Source: Populus alba (Eukaryota > Streptophyta > Magnoliopsida > Malpighiales > Salicaceae). From it: a stretch of DNA of 64,000 bases. Location of the stretch: contig NC_133296.1 in assembly GCF_005239225.2 (NCBI RefSeq), positions 3,286,001-3,350,000 of the forward strand, written 5' to 3'. Under the pieces are notes generated by a model. It was not told the DNA's origin. It was given only the letters and a program-made list of their open reading frames with translations, and did no database searches. Both the position numbers and the translations under genes were made by a program. Positions 11,701-25,300 of the stretch are shown here, one piece after another. Numbering within the stretch: the first letter of the stretch is position 1; each line of letters begins with the position of its first letter.

Positions 11701-12397
11701 TTCCAAACACCAGAATACATGTCCCCTTCTCTTCCCCCTTGCTCACATCCTTGTTTCATTTTGTAAAAAAATAATTCATTCCACACATTCCTCGTTTTTC
11801 TTACGACATTGCATTTATCATATATTCAATACAACTTAACTAATCCAAATCTCTAAGGGACTCCAAATGTATACACGAGACTTATTTTGTAGGCGTTCGT
11901 GAACTTCCAGGGCAACACTTGTCCTTCGACCTTACAGCCTGATTATTTGTCGTTGAATTTTACTATTGTATTGTTCCTAGTACCGACAACTGGCCTTTTG
12001 ATTTTATAAAGTGGAGCATCAAATATGAAATAATCAAGTGAGGGATCAAGTGATTCAAATGACCTTAATCATACACTCAAAATTAAGCACAATCTTCAAG
12101 ACAAGGTTCAAATCTGGAGGCTGTGTTTGTTTACCGAAAACAAAACCAAAATACGATGAACTCCTTCTATTTTCCAAGCAATTCATTAACAAACAAACAA
12201 ACTGCAATTATCTAAAAGATACTACTGTAGTAACCAGAATATCTAGCAGCCCTAAAATCCACAAAAGTTAAAAAAAATAATCCAAAAAAACTCAATCCCC
12301 ACCACCACATCATCATCATCGTGTTATCATCCCCTTCTCCTCAAACCCAGTAAACCAAAAATCTCCTCAAAACCCACTAAGTCAAAGGCAAATAGAC

Positions 12398-15300
12398 ATG
12401 AACATGGAGATCTCATCAGTAACTCTATCTCTTCCAAAACCCCCACGTTCTCTTCCCTTCTCTTCCTCTAACTCCACCTTCTTTAACACCACTGCTTTCT
12501 TCAACAAAACCAAGTCTTGTAACTCTCTGGTTCTTGGCAAAACAACAAGTGGAAGTCAGAGGGCTAAAAAGGGTCTTACTTGCAATGCTTTGTTTGGTCT
12601 AGGAGTGCCTGAACTGGTTGTTATTGCTGGAGTGGCTGCTTTGGTTTTTGGGCCCAAGAAATTGCCTGAAGTGGGAAAAAGTATTGGCAAGACCGTCAAA
12701 AGCTTCCAACAGGTTAGTGGTTCCTCCTGGCTCTCTTTGGTATTCAAGTAGATGACAGAAATTTCTTAGCTTTATTGTTTGTTATGCTGTTTAGGTATCT
12801 GGGTAGTGAATATGATTGGAAATTTAATTTGACTGAAACAACTATTAGTTAAGTTTGTGGATTTCATGCTAGACCCAGAATAGAATATGAGGAGAAGAAC
12901 AGAAAGGAGGATGAAAGATTGTTACTTGCTTCAATTGTGGTTGATTTGTTTTGGGTGTTTAAAGAAAAAAATGGGGGACAGAAGTGGTTCAAGGTAGATT
13001 CTTGCAACATATGTCTGCTATGTTGGTTTGGTTTCAGTTAAATCTACTCTTGCCATTCCAAATAGATGCACAAGATTGAGCAGGGATTTCTGGATTGTAG
13101 ATCTTGGTCATAATGATTGAAAATTAGCCTGTGAAGTAATTGATTTTGTTCATACATCTTCTGATCGTAATGGTCGATTAATTTAGCTTCTACTCATTCT
13201 GGGGTTGTTTTATTGGGGGCTATTTGCATGGCAGTCGTTTTTCTCTGGTTCATGTGTATTTCTATAACCATATTGTGCTTGCTCGGATCAATGGACATGT
13301 TAGGTGACTATCTATTTTCTATTTTGCAATCCCTCTCTTTTTCGGTGACAATGCTTGGAGTATTTCTGCCTTGCTGTTAACATCCATGAGTAATAGAAAT
13401 TTGGTTTATTGGTAGTCTTTTTACTCGAGTTTGAAGCCCCCACCACCCTTCCTCACTTTTCCACCACCTTTTTCTGTTATTTTATCAGGTGATCACACCT
13501 TCCACTGAATTTATATACTCAGGATGCTTGCATTTCCCCAATTTTTTTTATGTCACAATTTGAACTTAGTAACTAAGATAAGGTTTAGGGCTTAATTATT
13601 GAGATTTGGACTATGTAATGTTGATATGTTAACCAAGCTGGCAGGGAAAAGCTTTAAAGCCTGATATGTCGTTGATTTCTGAATCCATGCCTCCTAAGTT
13701 TTTCCTTGTAATTGCTTTTTATAAACAGAACGTAATAGAAATGAATCCTTAAACTCAGTTTTTGGTTATAATATCTTTAAATAAAACAGTTCCTCTCTAT
13801 CACCCATTTGATGGATCACCAGCTTGACTTTGCATAAATTCTTCACCTTTTCTAGGCCTCAGAACTCTGTATCCAGTTCTGTGCAAAGAATGGTTCTTGT
13901 GCTGGTCAACTTTAAAGTGAATAAATCTTCCCAAACAAACTGGCATGCATGGACAAGGCTGCAAACCAGATAATTTGATGGTGAATATCAATTAATGTTA
14001 CCCGATCTGTTTTGGGTAGGTTGTGGCCAGTTTGCCTTGGCGATTGCTTTTTGGGATTTTGATGTGAAAAAAGAAATGAAAACAAAAGGCACCTGTGGAG
14101 ATAAAGTTGGGTGAGAACAATGCTTTGTTAATATGTGTTGTCGATGACTCAATAGCGCTTTCTTTCCTCAACGCCAAAAAAACATTAAATTTTAGCCTTT
14201 GTCAAATCTGGGAAAAACACTGATTTGGGTGTGTGCCACATCAGCTGCTTTTCATAACCAAGCACTTCTGAAATGTGATTGGGGCAAATGGAGCTCCAAT
14301 TGCAATAAAAAAAATTCTGTCTTAAACTGTTTGGCTATGCCTACACAGAATCCTGTCATTCCTCTGTGTGTGTGCACGCACTCATGCACGTGCATCCCTA
14401 TAGTTTATCTTTTTAACGGAGCAGGTGTCAGTGAAAGATGGAAACAGATGGAATTTACAGCTTGGTTGAAAAAGAGAGAAAGAGAATAGAAGCTACTGCT
14501 TTGAGTTTGTGCTGTACAAATTAAAGACTGGAATTGATAACAAATAAAGGAACTTATTTTGGGACCCTTACAAATGCTGACAATTTCAGATTCAATTTAC
14601 TTTTAGTTTGCACAAAAGTTTGAAACAACAGTAGATCTGTCCATTTTACATGTCGTGTACCTGTTTTATGTGCTTTCAAGGAACATTTTGCCTTTAATTA
14701 GGACTTGATTAAAGAAGTGACTTTGTGGAATTGGTCCATGATGACTTCCATGCTTGTTGTTTGCAAGTACGTTTTCGTTTCTTTATTTCCTAGATGAGTA
14801 AATTATACCAGTGGTAACTCTTTAGTATTGATTGGGAAAGGTTTTTTTTTTTTTTTTTTTCCTTCCTTATGCCAACTGGGCCTATATTGGGGTTGGGAGT
14901 AGACTGAGTCTGAATCTCCTTGACATCTCAAAAGAAAAAGGTTTGTCTCAGGTCTTCTTTTGGGAGTTCTTTGATGTTTATTTTTTTCCCAAAGCTGACT
15001 CAAATTTATTGCTAGAAAAACCATGCATCAACTTACTATTCCCTTCATCAAAATTCTCTGTAACCAGAGAGTTCCTTGTAACTATGCATGGCAGTGTTTT
15101 ATACTTGGGCATTTTATAGATAATATCGAGGTCTATTTTTCTGAGCAATTGACATTGAGGACATTTGACGAAACCAGTGTGCTTTTGGATGGCATCATGT
15201 TTTGATGATTCCTGCTCTGGTGTTTTTTCAATGTTAGTGACATGACCTTTTCAAACCAAAGAACCTGGCCCTGTTAATTTGTGGTTTCTATTTTCAGGAA

Positions 15301-16236
15301 GCTGTTTCATGCTTTTGTATGTTTGTTTGCATTGATTCTATTTTGAGGGCTCAAAATTCCTTCAAACTTTTCTTTGGATGCTTTTCTGGTTTTACTATAA
15401 ACGCATGCAAGTCTCAAATGCCCCTTTGTGTTTTTTCCTTGAGTGCAAAGGCCATGTTCATCATAGAAAAGTAATGAAGTTTTTAGAGTGGTGTTATTAG
15501 TGTTGGAATTGGCTGGTCATATTACTTGTGGGCATGCAGAATCCCACTTGATATTGAATCAATATATAGTACACAGATGGATAATCTAATTCTATGGCAA
15601 GTTATAGGAGGATATTCTGGAAAATAAGTTCAACGTGTTGAAATCATCAATCAAGCAGTGCACTTGTAAAAAACAGGTGCTCTAGGAAAACCAAAATGGT
15701 TCATTTGTTTATCAAATTAAAACATAAAAAGAAATAGCATAATGGACTCACTTTAATAGTTTAAAGAACTGTGATGAACTGATCAATTTTTTAAGGATCT
15801 CTATGGACCCTATGCTGAATTTCTGGTAGAGATAAAAATAATACAGATGAGCAAGGAGCCATTAGTAAGGGCTTCAAGAAAAAGTAAACAGTAAACCGGA
15901 TCATTCTGCTGCTTTAGTCTAAAGATAATCTGATCTCTAGTGTTTTCTTTTTTAAAGCTTGCTTCTAAACCAATGTCTGTACCCTGAGAATTATCTGGTG
16001 TTGTTTTCGACAATTTCTGGCAATGATTTATTCATGTTGCAACATCTTCTTTATTCTCTTTTTAGGACATGTAAATTAATACAATTCGTTTAAATTTGCA
16101 GGCAGCAAAAGAGTTTGAGTCTGAGCTTAAAAAGGAACCTGAATCTGAATCAGAGACCCCTGGAGAGCAACCTAAAGCAATCATTGAAGAGAAGAAACAA
16201 GACGTCGAAGTCTCTAGCTCTAAGGAGAGTGTATGA
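12398..16236 (+). CDS. THA4: Thylakoid Sec-independent translocase subunit TatA/Tha4
   Basis: TatA-type component of the thylakoid twin-arginine (delta-pH) pathway, which assembles with TatC-Hcf106 to carry folded proteins into the lumen. Two exons, 12398-12712 and 16102-16236, join in phase 0 to give 149 residues; the intron is 3389 bases, long for such a small gene. Residues 1 to about 60 are Ser/Thr/Lys rich with few acidic residues, as expected of a chloroplast transit peptide. Then comes the family core: ALFGLGVPELVVIAGVAALV (one membrane helix with the conserved Glu of PEL), the hinge FGPKKLPEVGKSIG, and the amphipathic helix TVKSFQQAAKEFESELKK crossing the exon junction. The tail is acidic and Glu/Lys rich. 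Domain order and length match the family. Hcf106/TatB is unlikely because the tail is too short. The ATG at 12404 would remove only two residues. Confidence 0.95.
12713..16101 (+). other. Long intron of the TatA/Tha4 gene
   Basis: This 3.4-kb intron starts GTTAGTGG and ends TTTGCAG. It has a composition like unique DNA, with T runs (for example 14842-14860) but no SINE or AT-rich repeat of the kinds found in the flanks. I see no coding sequence; short open frames inside it are not supported. Confidence 0.75.
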
Positions 16237-19200
16237 GTTTGTAGACATGTAGTTGCTACGTTTTCTCTAGCCCTAAGCTGTCGTGTCCTCTTCTTTAGAT
16301 CAGATTATTCATATTGATTTGCGATGTAGCTGAGTGAGAAACCTTGATCTGGCAAATAGTAAAACCATCATGTTTTTGTCTTCTATTTTTCATGATGCCT
16401 GATAAAGAACACAAGCTAGGTCAGCTGGCACGCTGGCCTATCAGAGTGCAGTGATGAAGGATGTATTCTATGCCCGTGACACAAATTTATTCACATTAAA
16501 ATTGCCAAAAACTAGAGCTTTTCCTTCTCCTTTCCCTTCATTATCACCGATTTCCCTTCATTATCACTGATTTCGAGCCGGACTTGGCACTCAAAGCTGA
16601 AGCCTATTATAATTTATTTATAATTATAATTATAAGGAGCTCTAAAAAACATGGGTTTTTAATGGTAGTAATCCACTGTATCCATAGTTGTTTTTTCTTA
16701 ATTTGGTCATTAATCTTTATTTATTTTCAATTACATCCTTCTATGCTAAAATTCATGGCTAATTTATAAGAAATTTTTAATGAGGGACAAAATTGAAATA
16801 AAGGGGATAGAAGTGTAAAAACAAGTGGCTGTATCAAAATTGAAACAAAAGTACATTTTGATCCTCTTTTAAAATGATAACTTTTCGGACTCTAAATATT
16901 TAAAAAATTCCATTATGATGCAAAACTTCATTTTACTCTTTTTTTTTTTTTTTTCTAATTTTTGGTTTGAGGTTAGAGATAGAAAGTCACTTGATTCTAA
17001 TGATAGAGAGAAAATATCATTTGACAATGCTTTCAATCACCAAAATGATCGAATTTGGTGTTTAAGAGTTTCATTTGATAAAAAAAAGTTTCAATAAGGT
17101 GTTTTTTATTTTCAAGTTGTCTGAAAAAGTAAATCTTCGAAAATTTTTTGGGTTTCATGTTGATTTTTTTGGGCCTTTTTTGAATTATTTTAAGGAATAA
17201 ACAAGTTTATTTAAGTTTTTAGGATTTTTTGAATAAGAAAATGGTTAAAAATAGATTTATTGGGTGTTGAACACCATTGGCCAGACTTTTTAGTGACCTC
17301 TAGTTATCAAAATCTAGACAAAGCAGGTGATGTGTCATCTAATTTATTTTTATTTTTTAAAATAAAGTGTTGACTTGTCGTTTACCCCATAAAAAGGGAA
17401 AAAGTTTAGCAACCATGGTTTGTCTCAGGGCAATGCTTTTTGAAGGCCTATACTCATGCATCTAAGCCTTTTTTTTCTTTTAAAAATTTTTGGATTGGGT
17501 TTTTTTTAACCAATTTACTCCTTCATAGTTGACTTTTTGTTTAGTAATTTATTTTTGGATTTTTTTTCCAATTTGATCACTCACAATTGGATCTTTATTA
17601 ATTAATTAATTAATTTTTTTAATTCTATCTTTTAATATTTTATTGGGCAACGTAATTTATTTTGGTTTGATATTTGTAGATTTATCATAGTCACAAACAA
17701 ACACTCTGATATTTAGTTGATTTTTGTGAGAATCTATTTTCTTTATCATATAATTAAATAAACAAATTATTAAAAAGTTGTTTATCTCAATTGAGTCCAT
17801 AACACGAGTCACAGATTTAACTAGTTAACTTTAATTGGTTAGGAATAAGGCTTCATACTTTGTTTCTCTTGCATAAATAATTCTTGATTTATTTAATTGA
17901 ATGCATGCATAAACTTTTCAATTTATAATTGAGATTTTTTATGTCAGAAAAACACATAGAAAATGCTGGAATATTCTTTTTTTGTGTTGAAAAAAACATC
18001 TATATATATAAGCCACGAAGAAACACGGGTTTGATAGCCAGTGAGAAATGTTAGCTTTATGGCTACAATAATGATTTAATTATGTTTTGATGATAACATA
18101 AACATTAAATATTGATGTTATTAATTAAGTAATATGTTATATGTCAATAATAAAACTTTGATTTGATATAATTTTGATGAATTCATGCATATATAAATGC
18201 CACACTATAATGACAAAATGATTTAATAAGTCTATGCAAATATATGAATCTTGTTTTAATTGATTAAGACACAATATGAATATATAAATCATGTGTTTCA
18301 CACTCTTGTGATGATTTAAATATGTTTATAACATTTAAGAATCATTAAACAAGTAAGAAAATGGTTCGTGAAGGTAAAAGATAAATAGTTTGTAAGAATA
18401 ATGATTACCAACTTTGCCGGTCAAGATATTGCAATAAGATTTTACTTAACTTGGTTAAGACACCTTATAATATCCATCAAATTTAAATAAACCCAAAAAA
18501 ACTAAAGAAAACCAAGAAAAATCAAAATACAAAAACAACACGAGTTTGAACAATAGTCAAAACGGTCAGACCATTTCTTAAAACAATTTAACCATTTCAC
18601 AAAATAGTTAGTCTATTTCTAGAATTTTTCTAGAAAATCCCAGGATTCTTTGAAATGATCTAACTGATTTTAAAAGGATTTGACCGATTCTAAGAAATGG
18701 TCTGATCAATTTTAAAAGGATCTGATTGATTCTAAAAACAATATAACTGATTCTTCAATAAGTATAAAATTGTGTTTAACAACTAGTTTATATTTTAAGC
18801 ATATAAGTAGCCATTCCCTTGTCAAAAACAAGTGTGGAATTCTTAAGGAAAAAAATCCAAGCATATTCACTCTAAAAAATAACTTCTAATACCTTTATTT
18901 CACTTGTAAACATTCAAATATAAGATTTAATGTGATTTTCCCCCCCCTAAAAAAATTGTGTAATCCACCCCATTTCCAAATAAAAACAATTACGGGTCCA
19001 CTCCCCGAGCTTTGCTTCTTTCCAAAGAATTACAAGGAAAAAAATTTTATGTGACCATAGCTAAACACGGTTAAACCAAGTAGCACAAATTAAAACATGT
19101 TGTTGCTTTCTTTCTTGGCGATCGATCCATTCACAAGGATTTTTGTTCCACGAAATAAATTTTTAAAGCAATAGTTGGCATTCCAATCATAAGCCCACCA

Positions 19201-22200
19201 GAAAATGAGAAGATGTAATTAAAACATTCTTCATCTGAACCAATAAAACCCTAATCATGTCAAGATTTGCTGATAAGCCAACCACCCCGGTGACCGAAAG
19301 ACTTGGTTTTCTAGAGGATAAAAGATGATCATGTCCATTAGGAATGACAGGTCTATTAAAACACTTAAACCCTAAAAAGAATCAGGAAAGTCTGATGGAA
19401 AAAGTTGGTGAGACTGAAAGTTTTGTCTAGTATCATCATGGTGCCATGATTAAAGAAATGAAGATATCAAATTTGTCACACACCACCATTGTTGTCGCTG
19501 CTGCTTGGGTTGGTGGATATGATAGGATAGGATAGGATAGGGTTATTACATGTGGTAACTCCATTACATTATTTTTTAGAAATATCACAGATCGAGCAGC
19601 TTTTGATTTTGTTTTTCCTAACCTAACATAAACTTGGGTGTTAGTAGATTTATATATATGCTAGATTAACTCAAACCACAGTGGCAGGGGAAGAGGCTTG
19701 CGTCATGCGGCTCCATAATACCTGGTAAAAGGATCGATCCAACTTTTTGGAGGTAGTAGACAGGCACTTTAAAGCAACTTTACTTGTTGTTTTTGGTTAA
19801 AAAAGCTTCAACTTCAAACGAATCATGCTAACATCACATACAAGAGGACATTACATTATGATCATCTAGTCATTGATTGTCCAGTCGTTTGTCTATCATC
19901 TTCCTTTACAGCACAAGGAATTTAATGATATCTTCGTTTTTTTCTTTCATATTTTATAAGTTTTAATATGATACATACCCGGTTTATAATGAACTCCATC
20001 CTTTTTATGATTCCAGCTTTAATCATATGCAAATCTCCTTTTGTATATGAGCACTCACAACCATAGTTTCCGGAGCTAGTTTAAGGTTTCATTTGAACCA
20101 AGGCTCGGATTGTTGGGCTAGTTCACTAGATCAACTAACGTTTCAATCATTTATTTAACAAAAAAACATCATTTTGTTCCTTTTTTTAAATATTTTTTTA
20201 TTGTTGATCCAACTAGGTTTGAATCGAGTTTGATTGAGTTAATTTGTTAAGTTTAATAACATCAATATTTTTTCTAATTCAAATTCAAACACAATTTAAA
20301 ATTAGATTTTTATTTACGGATTTTCCATATCATTCAGCTACATCAAATTTAATAAATATACCTGCAACAAGAAGCATCAACATAATATCAAGAAATCTTT
20401 TGCTGCAGTAATGTTTTGAAAAGATGCAAACAAATAATTTCTTTCTCTCTGAGAGACGTTGGAATGCACAACACATCTTTAGGGTTGGAAAACTCCAAAA
20501 CCATTTTTAAGGAACTTGAGAACTTTATAAATAGCATGCATGCAAGTATAGAAACTGATGAATCAATTGGGAGATGAAATTGTGGTAGATTAGATTGATT
20601 GATTAATTGTCTCATTAGAGAGTGTAAATAACAAATTAAGCAAGATTATTTAGTTTAACAAAAAAAAAGAGAAAAGCTTACTAAACATAAGAATATTTCA
20701 AGGAAAGTCTTAGAGTTTATGCATGTTGCAACTATAAGCATGCAATGAACTTGTGAACATATATATATATCATGTCAATCGATCATGATATCAAATACTA
20801 AAATATATAAAAGTTTCAACAAGCATACTGAATGTGCATTCAAAGAAACTTAAGAGATCAAAAAAACTATTATAACATGCATGCTAAAGAAAAAGGATTA
20901 AACAAAATAAAATAAAAATTTACTTGTTAAAACATTTTAAAATTGATGAAGTTTCATTGTTTTTAAGGATAAATCAAGACTTTATTGCTTATCTCTTGGT
21001 GCAATGAATGTTTACAATAAGTTTTTCAAGATTCCAACAACATTTTCTTAGTTTATATGCACTTCTAAACAAGATATCTGAACCAAATATTATATAATTC
21101 AAATATTTCTTAAAAAAATGAACTTCAACTCTATATTTGAAAGGAAAATCAAAGTATAAAAAAGAAGAAGAAAAACACTAAAAATAAGATGAGAAAGAAT
21201 ATATAAAAATTTGAAAAACATTGTCACAAACTCTTCATTCACCTTTTTTTTATAGTAAATTTTGAAAGCTTAAAGGTTAGAGAACTAATTCAGAGTAAAT
21301 TTCCATCATTAGTAATACTTGATTAACTATCATAAATCAATAATTAAATATAAATATAGCAGCCACAAATATAAATTTCTTGAGCTATAAAAACTATTTA
21401 GATTTGTATAAAATACTTTTGGAATAGACTATTAACATTCACGAGCTGAAGAAATAATTCTTCGCGGAACAAATCAAATTCAAATTTTAGCTAATAACAA
21501 ATAATTTTCTGTAACCCAAAATATTATTTTACTATAAACTCGTGCCTGACCTAACCTTTACATTTGTGAGTTTAAGCTTAAAACTCATTTTGCATATAAT
21601 TTCTCTTTTTTATTCAAACCTAACTTTTTAACTTTTCATTTTATAAATGCCAATAAAGTTTTGATTTTTTAATGTCAATCAAGGTTTGTTTATATTAAGT
21701 TCACATTCATCTATAATTTATTAAAATTATATTAATATTTTATATTAAAAAGCATACTGACATTTAAAAATTAAATCCAAATAAATTTTCAACCTATTTT
21801 GTTCTCATATGCACATCAATCATATTTTTTAATCAAATTTCGTAAAGAGCAATGAAAATATAATAATCACAGCCTTTCCGAGCACGTAGAGCCAGCAGGC
21901 AGTGACCAGCAATAGTTAAGGGCAGGGCAGGTCACGCACGGCACTAACCACAAGTCAGACCCCATAAGCAAACGGAAACCAGCTCAAGAAAACACTGAAT
22001 ATGATATTCTTCTTAATTTCTCCTCTCCATCTCTTTCACTGAACGAAATACGTCAAGATAATAGTAGCAGCCATACCCATTAATCCCATCTTGGAATCCA
22101 CAGCTCACTTTCCGGGTTATTGGGCTCCGGATCTGCCACCCAATTCACCAACACAGCACTCTTTTTCTCGGGTTTCCCATAAACATCCCCCATATATTCC

Positions 22201-22391
22201 CTTTCATCGTCTCGAACTCTATGCAGTTTCTCTCTCTTTCTCGAAGAACCAACACAAAACAAAGTACAGATATAAGTCTTTTTGCTAAGTTTTATTAGTA
22301 GTACTGCTTATACATACCAGGCTAAACAAAGTCTTCTTGCACATATATATGTATTGATAGTTGTAGTATTTCGTGTCATATATTTGCATGC
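16237..22391. other. AT-rich intergenic region, no gene seen
   Basis: The probable TatA-like 3' UTR runs to about 16400. A 21-base phrase is doubled at 16527-16572 (TTTCCCTTCATTATCAC). Weak AT-rich repeat phrases lie at 16670-17640. Imperfect repeats of TTTTAAAAGGAT and TGATTCTAA occur at 18640-18750. Five GGATA units lie near 19525-19550. The last 400 bases before 22392 are GC-richer and probably hold the promoter and 5' UTR of the bHLH gene. No open frame here looks coding. Confidence 0.6.
18640..18750 (+). repeat. Imperfect short tandem repeat around TGATTTTAAAAGGAT
   Basis: Phrases of the kind GAT(C/T)TGA(C/T)(C/T)GATTCTAA and ATTTTAAAAGGAT(C/T)TGA alternate about every 40 to 45 bases. 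Copies differ at several sites. The nature is unknown; it could be part of a decayed LTR. Confidence 0.5.
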
Positions 22392-25300
22392 ATGGCAGGA
22401 AATCCTCCACCTGAAGGGTTGGGAGATGATTTCCTCGAGCAGATCTTGGCAGTGCAGCCACCTGGTTATGGTGGTGGTGGGGAGGTTATGGGGTCCACTA
22501 GCCTGCCCATGATGGGGCTGCAGTTAGGGTCTTGTGCTGGTAATGTTGGATTACTGAGGAGTAATGCTAATAATAACATGGGAATGATGCCTTTAGGGCT
22601 GAACTTAGAGCATCATGGGTTTTTAAGGCAACAACAAGATGATAGTGGTAGTTCCTTAGATACCAACAACAGCAATAATATCAATAACACTTCTCCTTCT
22701 ATAAAATCTGCTCGAATCTTGGTAAGCTCTGTCCTTTTTTCCTCTCTAATTGCTGCTGTTATTCTGTTTTTTTGTCTAAATCCTCTTATTAATGCTAACT
22801 TATTATTTACTCTCTTTTTTTTCTGTATCCATCTTGGTGGTTTTCTAACTGGACTTGTCTGCTTGTTTGTTTGTGCTTTTGAGTTGGTTTTGTTATCTGT
22901 TTTTTTGCATTTGTCTTTTCATTTTTCTGGATTTTGTTTTGGTAAGAATAAAGATAACTGTTTGGCGCGCGCGCGCGCATATATATATATGGGGTGTGTC
23001 AGTTTTGGATTTCTTTGAGTGCATGACATGATGATACTAACAGGTTATTTTGTTTTCCGATTCAGGAAACATTTTGATTTCTTGCTAAGTTAGTTTGGAG
23101 AAACACTGATATATATAGTTTACTGTGTTTCTCCTCTCTCATTAGATAAAAAAAACTTAATAATATTGCCAACCATCAAAATTTGAAAAATGGAAACCAG
23201 AGACTAAGAGACTGATTTTGCTAATGGTAAATTTGGTCCAAAGGGTTGATTTGTAACTATGTAATCGTGGTGGCAGGGGAGAGATTCGGTGCACATGACA
23301 AGCTTGTTTCCAACATTTGGACATCTGCAGATTCATTCATCGATCCGGCCTACACCACCTCCTCCTGGACCACCTCAAATTCACCAGGTAAGAAACATGA
23401 GTGTTTGGACTAAAACACCTTGCTATTCACCTACATCTGGACAGCTTTTGTTATCCAACCATGTAAAATCTGGACATCTCAGATAGAACTCCCTTCTTCA
23501 TTTTCTCCTTTCTATTTAAATTTGAGACTGAGAAGTACTGCCCTTTTTTATTGGGATAATAATTGTTTTTGGTTGTTAAATTCTTGGTTACTCAAAAATT
23601 ATATTCAAGACTGGATGGCGCTTCATTTAATTGTTGGACAATATCATTAGGATGTGATTTTTTTTCTTCTAGTGTTCAGAATCTTGTGCTTTTAGGAGAA
23701 AGTATCACAGCACTAAATGCTTATTGGTACAAATACAATAGTACCTAGCTAGTTGTTTTTTCATCATTTCTAGCGGTAGTCTTTGTCAATATTCAGTGGA
23801 AAGATGATTGTCAGCATGCGCTTGTATAATTGCAGTACTCCTTAGGTAACTTGTGAATGCGTTTCTCTTTTCCTGTTGTGTCTCATCAATAAAAAGAAGA
23901 GGACTCCCTCTTAGGAATTGATCCTGGTCAAATGTTCATTATTTCTCAAATTTTCATGCTTGGCATGGTTTTCTGGGGTCAAAATTAAAAATTCGTTGAA
24001 TTTCTTACTCGACGCAACTTTCCATTGTCAGCCTTAGTTGAATCGGTTTAATTAATTTGTGCAAGAACATGTCTTGAAAACTGTTGTGCAACCGTGACGA
24101 CTGTGCAGCTAATTAAAATGATTTTTGAACTCAATTTGATGCTCAGACTCATTGCATCGCATCAACAGTAAAGCTCAAACTTTTTCAGTTTTTTCCTTCT
24201 GGGGTTACAGTTTGTTGTTAGCAGTAACTTGGTTGAACTTTATAATTTAATTTGTGTAGCTTGGTCTTTTCTTATCTGTACTGATTCTAGCTGAAATCCC
24301 TAGACCTGGGAAAAGAATAGTTTGAGAGGCCTTGAGGTTCTAGTAATTAGGCATGCATTAAAAATGATCAAACCACAGAGAGAAATATCACATTGTGAAT
24401 TAGTAGCTGCATATATCACTTGCAAAGGCAGTCAATGCTGACAGATTTATCGTTTTGCCTGCCTTCCCTTTAAGGAGTACTACATGTTTTACTTGATGGA
24501 TAATTTTTTCCTTCTTAAACCCCCATCATTGCATTGCATCTAAACATTTACCATCTGTTGTTTAAAATTTTTGCACAGATTAATAGCCATCCAAATCCAG
24601 GAGCAGTTTCAGCTGTACCACAACCGCCTGGCATCCGGCCACGGGTGCGTGCAAGACGGGGGCAAGCCACGGATCCACACAGTATTGCTGAGAGGGTATA
24701 AACTTGATCTCTATTTGCTCGATATTTCTGTTTATGGAATCTGTATATGAATATTCGTGTGGTTTCTTGGAAAATCTCTCCATATTTAAGTTGCAGAACA
24801 AGTAATTAATTCGTTATGCTTTATTTTTTTTCAACATTTCTATAGCTGCCAGTTTTTGATCATATGTTTTCTGGATGCAGCTGCGAAGAGTAAGAATCAC
24901 GGAGAGGGTGAAGGCGTTGCAAGAATTGGTTCCCACTTGCAACAAGGTTTGCATATACCCGGTGCATTTACACAGTCAACTGGAGTTCTTCCTGTTCCTC
25001 TCCATAAATGTCCAATTATTGAATCTGCAACCTATCTATTGTTGAATCCTTTTATTCTTAACTCATGAAATTAATAGTTCGAATTTGCAATGTCGACAAC
25101 ATCAAGGAGTCGGTTTCTTTCCGAAACCACAAGATTAATTTCACCTTAGCCGATCTTTTTGTAGTTCCTAATTTTATTATATGCTAACATATTCCAAATT
25201 CCATGCAGACAGACAGGGCAGCCATGCTTGATGAAATTGTGGACTATGTGAAGTTTCTAAGACTCCAAATCAAGGTATTAGAATCGGAAGGCGCCTTTGC

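Larger units (their letters stand above)
7085..12397. other. Repeat-rich intergenic region, no gene seen
   Basis: This spacer between two divergent genes holds the probable promoter of the minus-strand gene (7085-7250), a 36-bp tandem duplication (7945-8016), three SINE copies plus one decayed copy, a segmental duplication (8283-8911 and 9912-10285), an AT-rich low-complexity tract (9280-9840), and dispersed AT-rich repeats (about 7741-7930, 8581-8720, 10531-10740 and 11500-11700). The final 120 bases before 12398 are rich in C and A and are probably 5' UTR of the TatA-like gene. Confidence 0.6.

Noticed and set aside
18050..18320. Possible LTR of a retrotransposon (phrases like TTTTGATGATAACA)
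   Set aside because: No partner LTR, primer site or coding remnant was found nearby.
22722..23018. Apparent extension of bHLH exon 1 to 208 codons
   Set aside because: The frame runs through a clear donor (GTAAGCT at 22722) into T-rich intron and a GC/AT microsatellite; the conserved protein continues at 23277.
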